From: Lachnoanaerobaculum sanguinis
GTDB lineage: Bacteria > Bacillota > Clostridia > Lachnospirales > Lachnospiraceae
Direction: 5' to 3'
Assembly (NCBI RefSeq): GCF_033242365.1
Contig: NZ_BTHK01000018.1
Coordinates: forward strand, 1 to 61,752
Length of the DNA: 61,752 nt
Shown: piece after piece, positions 16,795 through 24,208 of the stretch
How positions within the stretch are numbered: the first letter of the stretch is position 1
How the letters are laid out: each line of letters starts with the position of its first letter
The notes under the pieces: model-generated
Seen by the model: the letters and a program-made list of their open reading frames with translations, nothing else
Told to the model about the DNA's origin: nothing
The model's database searches: none
Program-made: the position numbers and the translations under genes

Positions 16795-17409
16795 CTAAAA
16801 TAATTCACTCTTATATTTTACAGAGTCTTCTTCAGTTATCTCTCTAAGCACTCTACAGGGATTTCCGGCAGCGAGTGAGTTTGCCGGTATATCCTTTGTA
16901 ACCACACTTCCGGCAGCTATTACACTGCCCTCTCCTATAGTTACCCCTCCTGTTATTACCACATTAGCCGCAATCCAGCAGTTTGACCCGATATTAATAG
17001 GCTTTGCATACTCATCATCATATGCGCTTCCGTCTTCTTTGTATTTTACATTTCTCTCCTGCCATCTAAGCGGATGAACAGGTGTCATAAGACTGCAGTT
17101 CGGTCCAAACATTACATTGTCACCGATATTTACAGGACATACATCCAATACAGTAAAATTAAAATTGGCATAGCAGTTTTCTCCAAATGTTGTGAAGGCT
17201 CCATAGTCAAAATAAATCGGCCCCTGTAAATAGACTCCCCTACCTTTATTTGGTATGAGCTCGTCAATAATAGTATCTCTCAGACAATCATCCTCAAATA
17301 AAGTATTGTACTGTTGAGAAAGTCTGTGAGCTTTCGTTCTCAATCTGACAAGCTCTTCATCAGTGGGGTCATATATCTTTCCTGCGAGCATCTTTTCTTT
17401 TTCGCTCAT
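16795..17409 (-). CDS. Maltose/galactoside O-acetyltransferase family (LbH)
   Basis: 204 residues from ATG 17409, which has AGGAGA six bases upstream; the longer frame to 17487 runs into the neighbour's terminator and is not used. The N-terminal MAC domain (MLAGKIYDPTDEELVRLR) is followed by left-handed beta-helix hexapeptide repeats ending VTIGEGSVIAAGSVVTKDIP. The catalytic His is in MTPVHPL. The family transfers acetyl groups from acetyl-CoA to sugar hydroxyls. It precedes YitT in the same direction and starts about 50 nt after the P-type ATPase frame. Confidence 0.9.
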   Translation of the reverse strand: MSEKEKMLAGKIYDPTDEELVRLRTKAHRLSQQYNTLFEDDCLRDTIIDELIPNKGRGVYLQGPIYFDYGAFTTFGENCYANFNFTVLDVCPVNIGDNVMFGPNCSLMTPVHPLRWQERNVKYKEDGSAYDDEYAKPINIGSNCWIAANVVITGGVTIGEGSVIAAGSVVTKDIPANSLAAGNPCRVLREITEEDSVKYKSELF

Positions 17410-17459
17410 CTTGTCTCCTATATAATTAATTATTTTTAATGCCGAATTTATATTATATA

Positions 17460-19388
17460 CTATATTAATAAAAAAAGGCAGTCCCAAAAAGGATTGCCTT
17501 CATAAATCTTATATATATATCCCTTCCACTTAAGCAAAAGCGATGAATTAATTATTACAAGTATAGAGCCTGCATTATGTACCAATGCTCCTACAATAGG
17601 ATTTAATACACCTGTTATTGCCAAGAAAATCGCAATGAAATTCAGCCCCATAGAAAATGACATATTTAACTTGATAGTATTCATCATCTTTTTAGATAGT
17701 GACAATAAATGTGGAAGCTCCTTAACATCATCATCTACAAGTGCAATATCCGCCGCTTCTATGGCAATATCACTTCCCACACCGCCCATAGCAATACCAA
17801 CGGTTGCTCTTTTAAGTGCGGGTGCGTCATTTACACCGTCTCCAATCATACATACAAGTTTTTCTTCTTTCTCCCTACTGTCAATAAACTTGAGCTTATC
17901 CTCGGGCATACATTCTGAAATATGCTCTGATATATTTAATACACTTGCTATATTACCTGCAGCATTTGCATTATCACCTGTAAGTAAAACCGGAGCCACA
18001 CCAAGTCCCGACAGCTTTGAAATCATTTGAGAGCTCTCTTCTCTTAATGTATCTGAAAGTACTATATATCCTGCAAACTTTGAATCTATTCCTATATAAA
18101 TAACTGTACTTCCCTTATTTATGTGCCTATTAAACTCCTCCTCATTTTCAACAGTAATATTGTTATCGTTTAAAAGTCTTATATTCCCCGCAAGAACAGA
18201 TTTATTGTCTATTGTAGATGAAACTCCCCTACCGACTGTCATCAGGAAATTTTTACATTTTAAAACATCTTTTCCGGTTATTTCTTTATATGAATTTACA
18301 ATTGCCTTTCCTATCGGATGTTCAGAAAGTGCCTCACAAGCTGCCGCAAATGAAAAAATATCTTCATCGATAAAATCATTTGATATACTCTTGTATTCCT
18401 TAACTGTAAGCTTACCTGTTGTCAGTGTACCGGTTTTATCAAAAGCAATAGTATCTACTTTTGAAAGTCTCTCTAAGGCATCGCCCTCTCTTACAAGAAA
18501 TCCGTGTTTCGTTGCATTTCCTATTGCCGCCATTATAGCTGTAGGTGTTGCAAGTACCAATGCACAAGGACAAAAAACAACAAGAATAGTAACCGCTCTG
18601 ATTATCTCTCCGGTAAATATCCATGTAAGTACTGCCGCACTGAGTGCTATAATTACAATCCATGTGGCCCATCTGTCAGCAATGCCTACTATCTTTGAAT
18701 TCCCTGCATATGCGGATTGCATAAGTCTAATCATCCTTTGAATAGAACTGTCCTCACCGACTTTAGTAGCCTTCATTTCAAATACTCCGAACTGATTTAT
18801 TGTTCCGCTTGCAACCTCATCTCCTACAGTTTTATCTACCGGTAAAGACTCTCCCGTCATTATAGCCTGATCTATAGACGTCTGACCTGAAATAATAATT
18901 CCGTCAACAGGTATACTTTCACCGGGTAGTACCCTTATAATATCTCCTGTCTTTACATTATCCGATTCTATAATTCTTTCAACACCGTTTTCAATAATCC
19001 TTGCAGTTTTTGGTGTCAGTTTTACAAGCTTTTCAATTCCCGCTCTTGCCTTTTCCACAGTTAAATCCTCAAGCAATGCTCCAAACTGCATGATAAAAGC
19101 TATTTCTCCGGCTGCAAAAACTTCACCGATACATATAGCTGCAATAAGTGCAAGTGATACCAACACATCCGCTTTTATATCAAATTCTGTAGTCAGACCT
19201 ATTATAGCTTCCATTATTATAGGTAATCCGCAAAGTATGATTGCAACCCATGCAAGATTAACCGGAAGCTTTATCAATCCGGTTAAGCTTAAGAAAAGAG
19301 ATAATCCCGATATAACCAAAAATACTATATCTTTTTTTACTCCTCCAATTTCCATTAAACCTTCGATTTTTCTCATAAAATCTTTCAT
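17460..19388 (-). CDS. Heavy-metal P1B-type ATPase, probably copper exporter
   Basis: 642 residues with all P-type landmarks in order: TGES (actuator), FCPCALVLA (membrane CPC metal site), DKTGTLT (phosphorylated Asp), SEHPIG (HP locus), LLTGDN and GDGVNDAPAL. There is no N-terminal HMA domain. The last helix has HNAGSILVIINSSLLL. CsoR with a copper-type ligand set lies upstream, so Cu(I) export is the best guess; zinc or cadmium is possible. The promoter (19454-19482) carries CsoR-like operators. Oddly, the last 15 or so codons run through an intrinsic terminator (17471-17500); typical members end soon after LLKWK, so the stop may have been displaced. Confidence 0.9.
   Translation of the reverse strand: MKDFMRKIEGLMEIGGVKKDIVFLVISGLSLFLSLTGLIKLPVNLAWVAIILCGLPIIMEAIIGLTTEFDIKADVLVSLALIAAICIGEVFAAGEIAFIMQFGALLEDLTVEKARAGIEKLVKLTPKTARIIENGVERIIESDNVKTGDIIRVLPGESIPVDGIIISGQTSIDQAIMTGESLPVDKTVGDEVASGTINQFGVFEMKATKVGEDSSIQRMIRLMQSAYAGNSKIVGIADRWATWIVIIALSAAVLTWIFTGEIIRAVTILVVFCPCALVLATPTAIMAAIGNATKHGFLVREGDALERLSKVDTIAFDKTGTLTTGKLTVKEYKSISNDFIDEDIFSFAAACEALSEHPIGKAIVNSYKEITGKDVLKCKNFLMTVGRGVSSTIDNKSVLAGNIRLLNDNNITVENEEEFNRHINKGSTVIYIGIDSKFAGYIVLSDTLREESSQMISKLSGLGVAPVLLTGDNANAAGNIASVLNISEHISECMPEDKLKFIDSREKEEKLVCMIGDGVNDAPALKRATVGIAMGGVGSDIAIEAADIALVDDDVKELPHLLSLSKKMMNTIKLNMSFSMGLNFIAIFLAITGVLNPIVGALVHNAGSILVIINSSLLLKWKGYIYKIYEGNPFWDCLFLLI
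17470..17500 (-). terminator. Terminator inside the 3' end of the P-type ATPase frame
   Basis: AAGGCAGTCC (17475-17484) pairs with GGATTGCCTT (17491-17500, one G-T pair); the minus-strand T run follows. The ATPase stop at 17460 lies beyond it. Confidence 0.7.
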
Positions 19389-19422
19389 ATAAGCCTTCTT
19401 TCAAAATACATAAGTTATAGTT

Positions 19423-19482
19423 TATACCAATAGGGGTATATGTTTATGTTCGTATTATACCCATAGGGGTATATGTTGTCAA
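19423..19482 (-). promoter_or_regulatory. P-type ATPase promoter with two CsoR-type operators
   Basis: A consensus promoter on the minus strand: TTGACA (19477-19482), 17-bp spacer, TATAAT (19454-19459). The operator TATACCCATAGGGGTATA (19456-19473) fills the spacer and overlaps the -10 box. A second, TATACCAATAGGGGTATA (19423-19440), lies just past the expected transcription start. Both have the G-tract pseudo-palindrome of CsoR sites. Confidence 0.85.
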
Positions 19483-19491
19483 GCTCATATT

Positions 19492-19536
19492 AAAAAAACC
19501 GATACATTAATCATTTCGCTTTGAATAATGTATCGG
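19492..19536 (-). terminator. Terminator of csoR
   Basis: CCGATACATTA (19499-19509) pairs perfectly with TAATGTATCGG (19526-19536), followed by a run of T on the minus strand. Confidence 0.85.
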
Positions 19537-19563
19537 CTTTATTTAAGTCTTATATTGAATATA

Positions 19564-19839
19564 TTAGCCCATATTTGCAAATCGCTCTACCGCTTTTGTA
19601 AAATTCTCTATTGTCTTATCTACATCACCATGGTCAATACCGTCTCTCACACAGTGTTGTATATGTCCTTCAAGTATCACCTTTCCACAACCGTGTAATG
19701 CTGATTTTGCGGCATTTATCTGCGAAAGCACATCCTCACATGGCACGTCTTCCTCTAACATTTTATCTATTGCCTGCACCTGGCCTATTATCTTTTTTAA
19801 TCTGCGATGTAAATTAGTTAAATCCATACACTGTTTCAT
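19564..19839 (-). CDS. csoR: CsoR-family copper-sensing repressor
   Basis: 91-residue all-helical repressor. The Cu(I) ligand set Cys34, His59, Cys63 has the C-x24-H-x3-C spacing of characterised CsoR proteins, with the first Cys in VPCEDVL and the others in GHIQHCV. This favours CsoR over RcnR/InrS (nickel/cobalt), which need an N-terminal His, and over CstR (persulfide), which lacks the His. Apo protein would bind the two G-tract operators before the ATPase gene at 19388 and release them on copper binding. It has its own terminator, so it is transcribed separately from its target. Confidence 0.88.
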   Translation of the reverse strand: MKQCMDLTNLHRRLKKIIGQVQAIDKMLEEDVPCEDVLSQINAAKSALHGCGKVILEGHIQHCVRDGIDHGDVDKTIENFTKAVERFANMG

Positions 19840-19991
19840 AATGCCTCCATTTTTCTGTTAAAAGTAATTTATTTTAATATATCAACGTTATTATCTCTAA
19901 TAATTTTATAATTCAAGTCTGTAAAATATTATAATTCAGACAAAAATTTATGTCAATGCAGGCCTTAGTTATGCGAGCTCTGTGTTTCATG

Positions 19992-20849
19992 CTATTCTAA
20001 AACTTCATTGCCATAGTCTGCATTTTCTTTTATAAATGTCCCGTTATTTAATTCTTCAAAGGCCTGTCTTATTTCCGCCTCTGTATTCATAACAATAGGT
20101 CCAAACCAAGCTACAGTCTCATCCAACCTCTTTGATGCATATATCAATATTTCCGCTTTATTATTTTTGGTTTCAAGTAAAACTCTGTCTCCATCTCCAA
20201 GTTTTGCCGCAGTTTTCTCCTCTACATTTTTACCTGAAATTATCACTTCACCACGCAGTGTAAATGCAAAAGCTGACAGGCCCTCTCTTACAGGTATTTC
20301 AACACTGACATTATCTTCAAGATGTATGTCATAAAAATCTAAAGGTAGATACTTTCCCTGCCATCCCTCTTCATCTTCATACTTTCCTGTAATCAGTCGA
20401 AGTCTACCTCCTTTAAATTCAAACTCTTTAATTTCATTGTTTGAAATACTGTGATATGCCGGCTGTGCACTCATCTTATATTTTGCAGGCAAATTTAACC
20501 ATAATTGCGTACCGAGAATACGTTCTCCTCCGGGCATTTCTTCATGTTCCGCACCTGAACCTGCTGTCAGCCATTGTGCCTCTCCATCATATATTGTGGC
20601 CTAAGTACCAAGATGATCCCTATGAGTCATTTCTCCTTTGCATAAAAATCTCACAGTCTCTATACCTCTATGAGGATGCATCGGAAATCCTGCGCTATAA
20701 TCTCTCTTATCTTTACTGTCAAAGGCATCCAACATCAAAAACGGATCGTATATATCCCTTGTAGCGTTTCCCAGCACACGCACCAAATGTACGCCTGCAC
20801 CGTCTATCGCCTTTTCTCCCTTTGTCTCAAATATAACTTCTCTATTCAA
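19992..20849 (-). pseudogene. Pirin-family gene interrupted by an in-frame TAG
   Basis: The sequence reads as one pirin (bicupin, metal-dependent, quercetinase-like) of about 285 residues. The N-terminal part covers VDGAGVHLVRV-type start sequence and the metal site MHPHRGIETV (His in GFPMHPHRG). It then meets TAG at 20603-20601, and the same frame continues ATIYDGEAQWLTAGSGAEHEE and on through LWLNLPAKYKM to the end at 19992. Pirins usually have a Lys or other residue there, so a single AAG-to-TAG change fits. An internal ATG at 20537 could restart the second half. Sequencing error, recent pseudogenisation or amber readthrough are all possible. Confidence 0.85.
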
Positions 20850-20987
20850 AATCTATTCTCCTTATATCCTAATGTCTCATGAATTCCATGATTAATATAT
20901 TATATAGTATTATGTCAAATCAGGTTTAAAGATTATATTTTTATATTTGGAGTCAATTATGAAGATTTACACATTTCTATAATAAAA

Positions 20988-21071
20988 TGGGCAGAGCAGG
21001 ATTTGAACCTGCGGTGTTTCTTTTGTAACGGATTTACAGTCCGCCCCCTTCGCCACTCGGGACACCTGCCC
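20988..21071 (-). tRNA. tRNA-Tyr (GTA)
   Basis: Minus-strand cloverleaf: acceptor GGGCAGG pairs with TCTGCCC, anticodon GTA within CGGACTGTAAATCCG, a long variable arm as expected for bacterial tRNA-Tyr, and T arm GCAGGTTCAAATCCTGC. No CCA is encoded. Confidence 0.93.
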
Positions 21072-21116
21072 AAATATAAGTTGATATCTAACAACTAAAT
21101 TGCTGTAACATATCCA

Positions 21117-21188
21117 TTCTCCTATCCGGATTCGAACCGGAATCAACCGGTTCGTAGCCGATCATTCTGTCCATTGAACTATAGGAGA
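21117..21188 (-). tRNA. tRNA-Arg (ACG)
   Basis: Minus-strand cloverleaf: acceptor TCTCCTA pairs with TAGGAGA, the anticodon loop is CTACGAA with anticodon ACG (inosine-modified Arg), T arm CCGGTTCGAATCCGG. It lies about 45 nt upstream of tRNA-Tyr and is probably co-transcribed with it. Confidence 0.92.
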
Positions 21189-21314
21189 CATACTTTGCTT
21201 TGATGAGCTAAGTATATTATATAGTAACCAACCTGTCATTAAACCTGTGGTATACAAGTACGGTTAAATTTATTTTAATAAAAAAGAGCGTCAATTTGTG
21301 GTAAAATTAAGGTG

Positions 21315-21360
21315 GCAAAACTCAAAGAAATAGCACTAAGGAGCCATTTTTGAGTTTTGC
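21315..21360. repeat. 12-bp inverted repeat between tRNA-Arg and the AAA ATPase
   Basis: GCAAAACTCAAA (21315-21326) and TTTGAGTTTTGC (21349-21360) are perfect inverted repeats with a 22-nt loop. There is no T run for a clean terminator. It may be a remnant of an element end or a leader hairpin for the plus-strand gene at 21439. Confidence 0.5.
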
Positions 21361-21438
21361 AGGCTATTTTGAAGTTGATTCTTAAGATGAACGTAGATTA
21401 TGCTGTAGTTTATGGTAGACAGTAAGAGGAATTATTTT

Positions 21439-22170
21439 ATGATATATATAAAATCTATAATTGATATAGAATGTGATAAATTGCCGAAAGAAAGTTATCT
21501 TAGAAAAATTCCCTGGGTGAAAAATTTTCAAAGAATAGATTTTGGAAAAGCTGTCACTTTCTTTGTGGGTGATAATGGAACGGGAAAATCAACTTTATTA
21601 GAAGCAATAGCTGTGACATTAGGCTTTAATCCTGAAGGAGGTTCCGAAAACTTTTGTTTTTCTACAAGAGAAACTCACTCTGAACTTAGTGATGTAATGC
21701 GAGTTTCAAGAGGGGTAAAAAAAGCAAAAGACGGTTTTTTTCTTCGTGCAGAATCATTTTATAATGTAGCAACAGAAATCGAGAATCTTGCAGATGGGGA
21801 TTATAGTTTCTATGATGGTTATGGTGGAAAGTCTATGCATTCCCAATCACATGGAGAAAGTTTTCGTTCTTTAATGATGAATCGTTTCAGAGGAAACGGT
21901 ATATATTTGTTAGATGAACCGGAAGCTGCATTATCTCCCACAACACAGATGTCGATGTTGTGTATTTTAAAAGAATTAGAAAAATTAGATTCTCAATTTA
22001 TTATTGTTACACATTCCCCAATTCTTTTGGCATATCCAAATTCGGATATATACGAATTTGGTGAAGAGGGAATTGAAAAAAAAGGGTATAAGGAAACGGA
22101 ATCCTACTTGGTGACAAAATCTTTTTTAGATAATCCCGAACAAATGATAAACTTGTTATTTGAAAAATAG
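21439..22170 (+). CDS. AAA-family ATPase (ABC/SMC-like)
   Basis: 243 residues from the ATG at 21439, preceded by AAGAGGA; an ATG at 21412 lacks a binding site. Walker A is VGDNGTGKS, Walker B IYLLDEPEAAL, and the His loop is VTHSPIL. The FFVGDNGTGKSTLLEAIAV start and the small size match stand-alone OLD/SMC-like ATPases (AAA_21 type) seen in defence and toxin contexts. SHGESFRSLMMNRF could be the signature (C-loop) region. It is the only convincing plus-strand protein gene and has no plus-strand partner, so the effector it might drive is missing. It converges on the gene at 22225-23094 with a shared terminator. Confidence 0.85.
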   Translation: MIYIKSIIDIECDKLPKESYLRKIPWVKNFQRIDFGKAVTFFVGDNGTGKSTLLEAIAVTLGFNPEGGSENFCFSTRETHSELSDVMRVSRGVKKAKDGFFLRAESFYNVATEIENLADGDYSFYDGYGGKSMHSQSHGESFRSLMMNRFRGNGIYLLDEPEAALSPTTQMSMLCILKELEKLDSQFIIVTHSPILLAYPNSDIYEFGEEGIEKKGYKETESYLVTKSFLDNPEQMINLLFEK

Positions 22171-22199
22171 AAAGAGAGCGGTATTTCACGCTCTTTTCT
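22171..22199. terminator. Bidirectional terminator between convergent genes
   Basis: AGAGAGCG pairs with CGCTCTTT (one G-T pair) around GTATTTCA; T runs follow on the plus strand and A/T-rich sequence on the other. It serves the AAA ATPase and the convergent gene ending at 22225. Confidence 0.7.
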
Positions 22200-22224
22200 C
22201 TTTTTAAAGGTGTTTTTACGGAAT

Positions 22225-23094
22225 TTATTTCACCTTCCCCTCTTCAAGTTTTGCAAATAAGTTCCAAACTCTTTTTATGCTGTTTCTTTTTTCCCTGTTT
22301 TCAGCTTGACGATAATACTTTTTTTGTTGCTTTGTTACTTTCGGTAATTTCTTATAACTGATCTGCATTAACTTTTTTGCTTCATCATGTCTTACAATAT
22401 ACTCGAGATGATTGTATGGTGATTGATTCTTTACCACATCCCTTTGTACATGGTAATGTGCAGTCTTTGCTTCTTCCATAGTGAGAGGCTTTCCGTCAAA
22501 CGGACAATGCAATAACTTATACCTGTCAAAGTATTGTACATACGATATTTTCCAAGCCGCCATATCGGTAAGAATATAAAGATCGGTATCGTCAAACTCT
22601 ATTTGCACTCCCCTTTTCTTAGCTAAGTACTCTATTCCAAGTGCATACTTTCTATACTTACAAGGATAAAAGGCTACCCTTTCTTCCTTTGCAATATATC
22701 TCATAGCTGTTTTCAGGTTCTTACTTTTTCCAACTTGGTCCACTCTGATTAATAAATATTTTTGAAATTCTTCATTCCACTCTTCAAGATAAAGTCTTAT
22801 TTCCTGACTCGATTCACTTAGACCTATTCTCCAATTGTACCAATCAGTATGTACTTCTATATAATCATCCTTAAGCTCTGTCCATATAGGTAAATCTCTA
22901 AATACATCCTTTAAATTTTCTCTATACTCATTATATAAAAACTTGATATTGCAACAGCACTTACATGGCTTTAAATATTTAATCCTTCCGTCATCCAAAT
23001 CAAAGCTTATCAATGACTTTTCTTCGATTCGATTTATAAATCTGCATCCCGGTCTGTGATAAATCCTTGATTTACTACTCATCTGTGCTATCAT
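22225..23094 (-). CDS. Unknown protein with N-terminal Cys/His zinc-like site
   Basis: 289 residues from ATG 23094; GGAGG lies six bases upstream. A GTG six codons earlier (23112) is less likely because it would include the binding site. The first 50 residues hold IYHRPGCRFINRIEEK and LKPCKCC, a Cys/His pattern like small zinc or Ada-type modules. The remainder is basic with long charged helices and ends in a Lys/Arg-rich segment (KQQKKYYRQAENREKR), consistent with nucleic-acid binding. No family is recognised. The binding site is inside a strong hairpin (23102-23138). It follows the WYL regulator by about 110 nt in the same direction. Confidence 0.7.
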   Translation of the reverse strand: MIAQMSSKSRIYHRPGCRFINRIEEKSLISFDLDDGRIKYLKPCKCCCNIKFLYNEYRENLKDVFRDLPIWTELKDDYIEVHTDWYNWRIGLSESSQEIRLYLEEWNEEFQKYLLIRVDQVGKSKNLKTAMRYIAKEERVAFYPCKYRKYALGIEYLAKKRGVQIEFDDTDLYILTDMAAWKISYVQYFDRYKLLHCPFDGKPLTMEEAKTAHYHVQRDVVKNQSPYNHLEYIVRHDEAKKLMQISYKKLPKVTKQQKKYYRQAENREKRNSIKRVWNLFAKLEEGKVK

Positions 23095-23101
23095 CTTCTT
23101 C

Positions 23102-23138
23102 CTCCAATCCACAAAGTACTTCTTTGTTATGATTGGAG
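23102..23138 (-). promoter_or_regulatory. Hairpin that sequesters the ribosome binding site of the 22225-23094 gene
   Basis: On the minus strand CTCCAATC (23138-23131) pairs with GATTGGAG (23109-23102), and AACAAAG pairs with CTTTGT inside it. The GGAG of the Shine-Dalgarno sequence lies in the 3' arm, eight bases before the ATG. Confidence 0.5.
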
Positions 23139-23206
23139 TTTATCAGAGTATCTGTCCGTTAAAAATGACATCTAATAAACCTTCTTATGCCTTACTTAAA
23201 CTCCCC

Positions 23207-24208
23207 TTATCTATCTGAGTATTTCTTTGACATGCCGGCAATACTTTCTTTAATTTGATTTCTAAGACTTTCAGGTTCCAAAACCTCTACATAAGGTCCA
23301 TATTGCAATGCCCAGAATTTCATTGCCTTTTCATTACAGTTGACTCTTACTGTAATCCGGTCTTCATCTTTTTTAATAATACTAAAGTCTGTCCCAAACC
23401 AATCCACCAACTCAGACATCATATCTTTGGTTGTCAGGAGCTTAACAGCAGTGCTTGTTCCGCTAAACATATAAATATGTTCAGCCATATGCTTTGGAAG
23501 ATTTATCCCGGCCTTAAGCTCAGGCACATCTTTCATCGGCTTAACTCTATCTTCAAGTTCACATACCTCAGTCATTTTGTCTATACGAAAATGTACTACA
23601 TTATCATACTTGTCATAATTTCCTATCAGATAAAATTTTCCGTTATTTGCAACTATCCTGTACGGATTTACAATATAACGCTCTTCTCTCCTTGGATGAA
23701 GCTTAAAATCGGTTCCGATATCATTATATATAAAACTGATCTTATGTCCCTCTGAGATTGCATCATTTATCTTATCTATAGAGTAGATGTTTTGTCTGTT
23801 TATGTTCTTGTTAAGCTCAGGTATATTACATATATTTGACACTTTTGCATTGAAATATTTACTTGAAAGCCCTCGTATCTTTTTAATAAGTTCCTTAACC
23901 TGATTTGAAGAAAATTCTTTTGAAAATAAAATGCTGTCAATAAGTATCCTAAGTTCCGCGTCATCAAATTCTCTAAAAACCATTCTGTATCCGTCTTCCA
24001 TTGATATTTCAAATCCATGGCTCTCACCGAATTCTTTCAATAACAAAACATTATTCTTTACAGAGCGTCTGTCACATACCGTTCCGTAATCTTTTTCCAA
24101 AAGCTTTATAATCTCTTGTTGTGTCAAAGAATGATCTTCATCGGTATAATTGCGAAGTATCTCAAGTATAAACATATTCAACATCTTTTTATTACCTATA
24201 CCGTACAA
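23207..24208 (-). CDS. WYL-domain transcriptional regulator
   Basis: 333 residues. An N-terminal winged-helix region (about 1-70, LTQQEIIKLLEKDYG, DRRSVKNNVLLL) is followed by a WYL domain (about 140-230), including ERYIVNPYRIVANNGKFYLI and VVHFRIDKM, with the Arg/Tyr residues proposed to bind a nucleic-acid or nucleotide ligand. A WCX-like C-terminal domain follows. WYL regulators commonly control phage-defence loci. Its frame starts with TTG at 24208, overlapping the DUF262 gene by 17 nt, with GAGGGGG upstream; ATG 24184 is an alternative. The overlap ties it to the DUF262/DUF1524 gene as its likely regulator. Confidence 0.88.
   Translation of the reverse strand: MYGIGNKKMLNMFILEILRNYTDEDHSLTQQEIIKLLEKDYGTVCDRRSVKNNVLLLKEFGESHGFEISMEDGYRMVFREFDDAELRILIDSILFSKEFSSNQVKELIKKIRGLSSKYFNAKVSNICNIPELNKNINRQNIYSIDKINDAISEGHKISFIYNDIGTDFKLHPRREERYIVNPYRIVANNGKFYLIGNYDKYDNVVHFRIDKMTEVCELEDRVKPMKDVPELKAGINLPKHMAEHIYMFSGTSTAVKLLTTKDMMSELVDWFGTDFSIIKKDEDRITVRVNCNEKAMKFWALQYGPYVEVLEPESLRNQIKESIAGMSKKYSDR

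Noticed and set aside
18121..18741. 206-residue plus-strand ORF
   Set aside because: It lies fully opposite the P-type ATPase, has no ribosome binding site and is rich in Ser/Thr/Leu as expected for an antisense shadow.
20441..20764. Plus-strand ORF across the pirin stop
   Set aside because: Antisense to pirin coding sequence on both sides; pirin similarity is on the minus strand.
19992..20849. Frameshift as the cause of the split pirin
   Set aside because: The two parts are in the same reading frame exactly 21 codons apart, so a nonsense codon explains it.
21315..21360. Inverted repeat as an insertion sequence end or att site
   Set aside because: No second copy found across the block and no transposase or integrase nearby.
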